DNA of 6,512 nucleotides from an uncultured bacterium (GTDB taxonomy: Bacteria > Planctomycetota > Phycisphaerae > Phycisphaerales > SM1A02): assembly GCA_903867275.1 (NCBI GenBank), contig CAIPQY010000121.1, positions 1 to 6,512 of the forward strand. Direction: 5' to 3'. A program made the position numbers and the translations under genes. Shown one piece after another: positions 3,709 through 6,512 of this stretch (position 1 is its first letter; each line of letters begins with the position of its first letter). The notes under the pieces are model-generated. The model was not told the DNA's origin. It searched no databases and was given only the letters and a program-made list of their open reading frames with translations.

Positions 3709-6512
3709 ACGGTGGAACTGCCGCGTTATCCAGCGGCCAGCCCGGATGGCACCAGCGTGGTGTTCAGTTGGCGCGGCGACCTGTGGCGCGCGCCTGCGGC
3801 CGGTGGCGAAGCCGTGCGACTGACCACGAACCCCGGCGATGACCTTCGCTCCATCTTCACGCGCGATGGAACGACGCTGGTGTTCGAGAGTTCGCGCGAA
3901 GGTGCGCGCAACATCTGGGCCATGCCCGCCGCCGGCGGCGAGCCGCGTCAACTCACCTTCGGTGACAGTCCCGTGCTGCTGGGTGGTCTTGGCACCGGCC
4001 CAGACGGCAAGCCCGTGGTGATGGTGGACAGCTCCCGCGAAGGCGATCTGTACCGCGCGATGCGCCCGTATCAGGTTTCCATCGAAGGCGGCCCGCTTGC
4101 ACGCGTGCACGACGCCTTCGGCACGCGCCCCACCGCCAACGCCAACGGCGTGGTGCTGTTCGAGCGCGGCGGCAACAGCTGGCTGCGTCGCGGCTACCAC
4201 GGCCCCGATGCACGCGATGTGTGGACCTACACGCCAGGCAAGCCTCCCGAGCAGGCCTTCCAGCGACTCACCAGCTGGATGGGCAACGACGGCCAGGGAC
4301 AGTGGCTGGGCACCGATGCGTACCTGTACCTCTCCGACCGTGACGGCGCGGTGAACCTGTACCGCAAGACGCTGAAGGACCCGATCGAATCCGGCGGCAC
4401 GCAGTTGACCGCCTTCCCCGACGACGTGACCGGCTTCGACGTGAGCGCCGATGGCAAGACGGTGTTCCTCACGCGCGGCTCGCAGCTGTACCGACTGGAC
4501 CTGACCAAGCCTGACGCCAAGCCGCAGGCGCTGGTGATCAGCGCCAGCGCCGACGAGCCCGACCCGGTGGAGATGCGCAAGGTGGACAAGGACATCACCG
4601 AGGCGCAGGCCAGCCCCGACGGCAAGGCGATGGCATTCGTGGCCTACGGCGACGTGTTCGTGCGCAGCATGGACGAGAAGGCGCCCGCGCTGCGCGTGAC
4701 CAACGCGCCGTGGCATGAACGCGACATCGCGTGGAGCCCGGACGGAACGCGCCTCTACTTCGTCTCCGACGCAAGCGGCAACGACGACGTGATGGAGGCG
4801 CTGGTGTCGCGCACCCGCAGCGAGATCCGCAAGGAGGCCAACCCGCCCAAGAAGGAGGCGCCCAAGGCCGAGGAACCGAAGGAGGATGTGAAGCAGGACG
4901 CGGCGGCCTCCAAGGATGAACCGAAGGCGGATGCGCCAAAGCCGGAAGCCGCCGCCGAGGCGAAGCCCGCCGACGACTCGAAGCCGAAGGAGGAGTCGAA
5001 GGAGGAGTCGAAGAAGGACGAACCCGCGAAGGACGACCAGAAGAAGGAAGACGCGAAGCCGAAGGACCCCCGCCTGGATCCGGCGCGATGGACCGAGGCC
5101 GTGGCCTTCGACGTGAAGCCCGTGGTCGCCACCGCGAAGTCCGAGCGCGAACCGCAGCCCAGTCCCGATGGCAAGACGCTGTCGTTCCGCCGCGGCGGCG
5201 ATCTGGTGCTGCTCGATCTGGCCAGCGGCACCGAGCGCGTGTTCCGCCCGGGTTGGGACAACGAGATCGAATGGCGCTGGAGCCCGGATTCGAAGTGGAT
5301 CGCCTTCGCGCAGGACGACCGCGACTTCAATCGCGACATCTGGATCGCGCCCGCCGACGCATCGGCCGAGCCGATCAATCTCACGCGACATCCGGACAAC
5401 GATCGTGCGCCACGCTTCAGCGCCGACGGCAAGCTGCTGGCGTTCCTGTCGAGCCGCGTGAACAACGAGGCCGACGTGTACACGCTGGCGCTGGATCCAG
5501 GCGTGGAGGCGCTGACCAAGGCCGAGCAGGAGGCGTACTTCAAGGACGCCGGTGATGCCGCCAAGAAGCGCAAGCCGCTGCCCTCGCCGAATGCCAAGAA
5601 GCCCAAGCGCGCGGCGAAGGCCAAGCCCGCGGGCGCATCGGATGGCGACGAGAAGAAGGACGCGAAGGCCGACGCAGACAAGCCCGAAGGCGACGACAAG
5701 TCCGCGGACGAGGAGAAGAAGGACAGCAAGCCCGCCGGTCCCGACTATCGACTGGCCGACGCCTACCTGCGCGTGCATCGCCTGACGCGCCTGGCCGGCG
5801 ACGAGGGCGGCCTCGAGATCACCCCCGCGGGTGATCGCGTGGTGTTCTCCGGCAATGATGGCGGCCCCGGCATCTACAGCGTGAAGTGGGACGGCACCGA
5901 GCAGAAGAAGGTGGCTGCCGCCGGCTCGGTGACGCAGATGAATCTGACCGGCGACAAGGTGACCATCGTGGCCAAGGGTGGTGCCAGCACCGCAAGCCCC
6001 GCGGGCGGCGGCGAGGCGAAGGCCGTGGAATTCTCGGCCACCACGCCGATCAATCGCCGCGAGTGGGCGGATCACCGTTTCGTGGAAGCGGCGCGCACCT
6101 TCTCCGACGTGTTCTATGACGGCACCATGAAGGGCACCGACTGGCCCGCGCTGGTGCAGCGCTACCGCACCATGGCCGCGGCCGGCCGCACCGACAACGA
6201 GTTCGAGTGGTGCATGGCGCGCCTGCTCGGTGAACTCAACGCGAGCCACACCGGCGTCAGCGTGAAGAGCGCCGAGGATGACTCCACGCGCCGCCCCGCG
6301 GGTCGCCTCGGCATCCGCACCAAGCCCGTCGAGGGTGGCTTCGAGGTGCTCGCCACCCTGCCCGAAGGCCCGGCCGTGCGCAGCCAGACGCCGCTGCAGG
6401 TGGGCGACGTGATCACCGCGATCGGCGGCGAGACCTTCGGCCCGCATGACTCGCTGGAGCAGCGCATGCGTGGCCGCGTCGGACAGGAGACGGTGATCAC
6501 GGTTCGACGAAC
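3655..6512 (+). CDS. Exported tricorn-like protease (propellers, C1 and PDZ domains), 3' end cut off by the window
   Basis: The frame is open from the ATG at 3655 to the window edge: 952 complete codons, no stop, two bases left over. Tricorn proteases (S41-related) cut peptides into short fragments. Residues 1-18 form a signal peptide. PD40/TolB-like blade motifs follow: six spanning about 28-290 (around D31, D71, D117, G165, Y223 and D266) and seven from about 318 to 790 (around D322, D363, D505, D545, D591, G726 and 765), matching the six- plus seven-bladed plan of tricorn. The C1 domain (about 801-870) has DGTMKGTDWPALVQRY and GELNASHTG, with adjacent S864 and H865 matching tricorn's catalytic Ser-His pair. 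A PDZ domain starts near 882 with GRLGI. The nucleophile serine and glutamate of the last domain lie outside the window. Charged inserts occupy 393-471 and 637-692. The start is fixed by an in-frame TGA at 3637 and a good ribosome binding site. Confidence 0.93.
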   Translation, partial: MFATTFLLPLLASNAIAATVELPRYPAASPDGTSVVFSWRGDLWRAPAAGGEAVRLTTNPGDDLRSIFTRDGTTLVFESSREGARNIWAMPAAGGEPRQLTFGDSPVLLGGLGTGPDGKPVVMVDSSREGDLYRAMRPYQVSIEGGPLARVHDAFGTRPTANANGVVLFERGGNSWLRRGYHGPDARDVWTYTPGKPPEQAFQRLTSWMGNDGQGQWLGTDAYLYLSDRDGAVNLYRKTLKDPIESGGTQLTAFPDDVTGFDVSADGKTVFLTRGSQLYRLDLTKPDAKPQALVISASADEPDPVEMRKVDKDITEAQASPDGKAMAFVAYGDVFVRSMDEKAPALRVTNAPWHERDIAWSPDGTRLYFVSDASGNDDVMEALVSRTRSEIRKEANPPKKEAPKAEEPKEDVKQDAAASKDEPKADAPKPEAAAEAKPADDSKPKEESKEESKKDEPAKDDQKKEDAKPKDPRLDPARWTEAVAFDVKPVVATAKSEREPQPSPDGKTLSFRRGGDLVLLDLASGTERVFRPGWDNEIEWRWSPDSKWIAFAQDDRDFNRDIWIAPADASAEPINLTRHPDNDRAPRFSADGKLLAFLSSRVNNEADVYTLALDPGVEALTKAEQEAYFKDAGDAAKKRKPLPSPNAKKPKRAAKAKPAGASDGDEKKDAKADADKPEGDDKSADEEKKDSKPAGPDYRLADAYLRVHRLTRLAGDEGGLEITPAGDRVVFSGNDGGPGIYSVKWDGTEQKKVAAAGSVTQMNLTGDKVTIVAKGGASTASPAGGGEAKAVEFSATTPINRREWADHRFVEAARTFSDVFYDGTMKGTDWPALVQRYRTMAAAGRTDNEFEWCMARLLGELNASHTGVSVKSAEDDSTRRPAGRLGIRTKPVEGGFEVLATLPEGPAVRSQTPLQVGDVITAIGGETFGPHDSLEQRMRGRVGQETVITVRR
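4831..5067 (+). repeat. Low-complexity K/E/D/A/P coding insert 1
   Basis: This stretch encodes protease residues 393-471, almost entirely Lys, Glu, Asp, Ala, Pro and Ser with no aromatic residue. It lies between the second and third blade motifs of the seven-bladed propeller and should project as a disordered, highly charged loop. Codons are mainly AAG, GAG, GAC and GCG, like the surrounding gene, so the insert does not look recently acquired. Confidence 0.85.
4987..5010 (+). repeat. 12-bp direct tandem repeat, two copies
   Basis: AAGGAGGAGTCG occurs twice head to tail inside insert 1, each copy encoding Lys-Glu-Glu-Ser. It may reflect growth of the insert by slippage; the 12-bp unit keeps the frame. 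Confidence 0.8.
5563..5730 (+). repeat. Low-complexity K/A/D/E/P coding insert 2
   Basis: This stretch encodes protease residues 637-692. Its first half is strongly basic (KKRKPLPSP, KKPKRAAKAK) and its second half is mixed acidic and lysine-rich (GDEKKDAKADAD, DEEKKDSK). It separates the fifth and sixth blade motifs of the second propeller. Unlike insert 1 it is polarised from net positive to roughly neutral or acidic. Confidence 0.85.

Noticed and set aside
3486..3710. Longer N-terminus for the small leftward protein, starting at 3710
   Set aside because: It would overlap the divergent protease signal peptide, read through the intergenic region and skip the strong GGGAGG site that suits the ATG at 3485.
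3393..3842. Plus-strand open frame of 149 residues around the protease start
   Set aside because: It runs in another frame through the intergenic region and the start of the protease gene, with Arg/His/Pro-rich shadow composition and no ribosome binding site noted.
3559..6447. A 962-residue open frame on the minus strand, antisense to the protease gene
   Set aside because: It is in exact codon register with the protease. Its translation is Leu/Val/Gly/Arg/His-rich with no recognisable domain, while the sense frame has blade motifs, the C1 Ser-His pair and a PDZ domain. Absence of TTA, CTA and TCA in the sense codons explains it.

Overview
The window is uniformly GC-rich, bacterial-type, densely packed sequence with no RNA gene, mobile element or CRISPR array. 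It holds a leftward block of three, probably four, genes and one long rightward gene that runs off the right edge. The combination of a DapL-type lysine pathway enzyme, a secreted tricorn-like protease with acidic/lysine-rich inserts, an M42 aminopeptidase and mostly weak or absent Shine-Dalgarno sites would fit a Planctomycetota bacterium, perhaps of the Phycisphaerae. That placement is inference with moderate to low confidence, because no taxonomic marker gene is present.

Minus strand, in order of transcription (right to left): a 102-residue protein of unknown function with a paired-cysteine CC-GGG-CC motif (3177-3485); an M42-family metallo-aminopeptidase with every metal and catalytic residue in place (1995-3095); a class I SAM-dependent methyltransferase resembling phospholipid N-methyltransferases, with a very basic C-terminal tail (1276-1959); and LL-diaminopimelate aminotransferase, dapL (28-1269). 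Gaps are 81, 35 and 6 nt, so a single transcript is plausible. The small ORF and the M42 gene share a reading frame and are separated by one stop codon plus 27 open codons.

Plus strand: from 3655 to the right edge runs an incomplete exported tricorn-type protease. Its 952 visible residues show a signal peptide, six plus seven beta-propeller blade motifs, the C1 domain with the adjacent Ser-His pair (S864/H865) and most of a PDZ domain. The C-terminal catalytic S41 region lies beyond the window. Two long K/E/D/A/P-rich low-complexity stretches interrupt the second propeller.

The 169-bp divergent intergenic region (3486-3654) should carry the promoters for both directions. It holds a good ribosome binding site for each flanking gene, one candidate leftward promoter and a small hairpin touching the leftward ribosome binding site.

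Functionally, the tricorn-like protease and the M42 aminopeptidase could act in sequence in breaking peptides down to amino acids, but the first looks exported and the second cytoplasmic. dapL makes LL-diaminopimelate for lysine and peptidoglycan. The methyltransferase probably acts on membrane lipid. No wholly new system is evident. The most unusual items are the two charged inserts in the protease, the small CC-GGG-CC protein, and the single-stop junction in front of the M42 gene.
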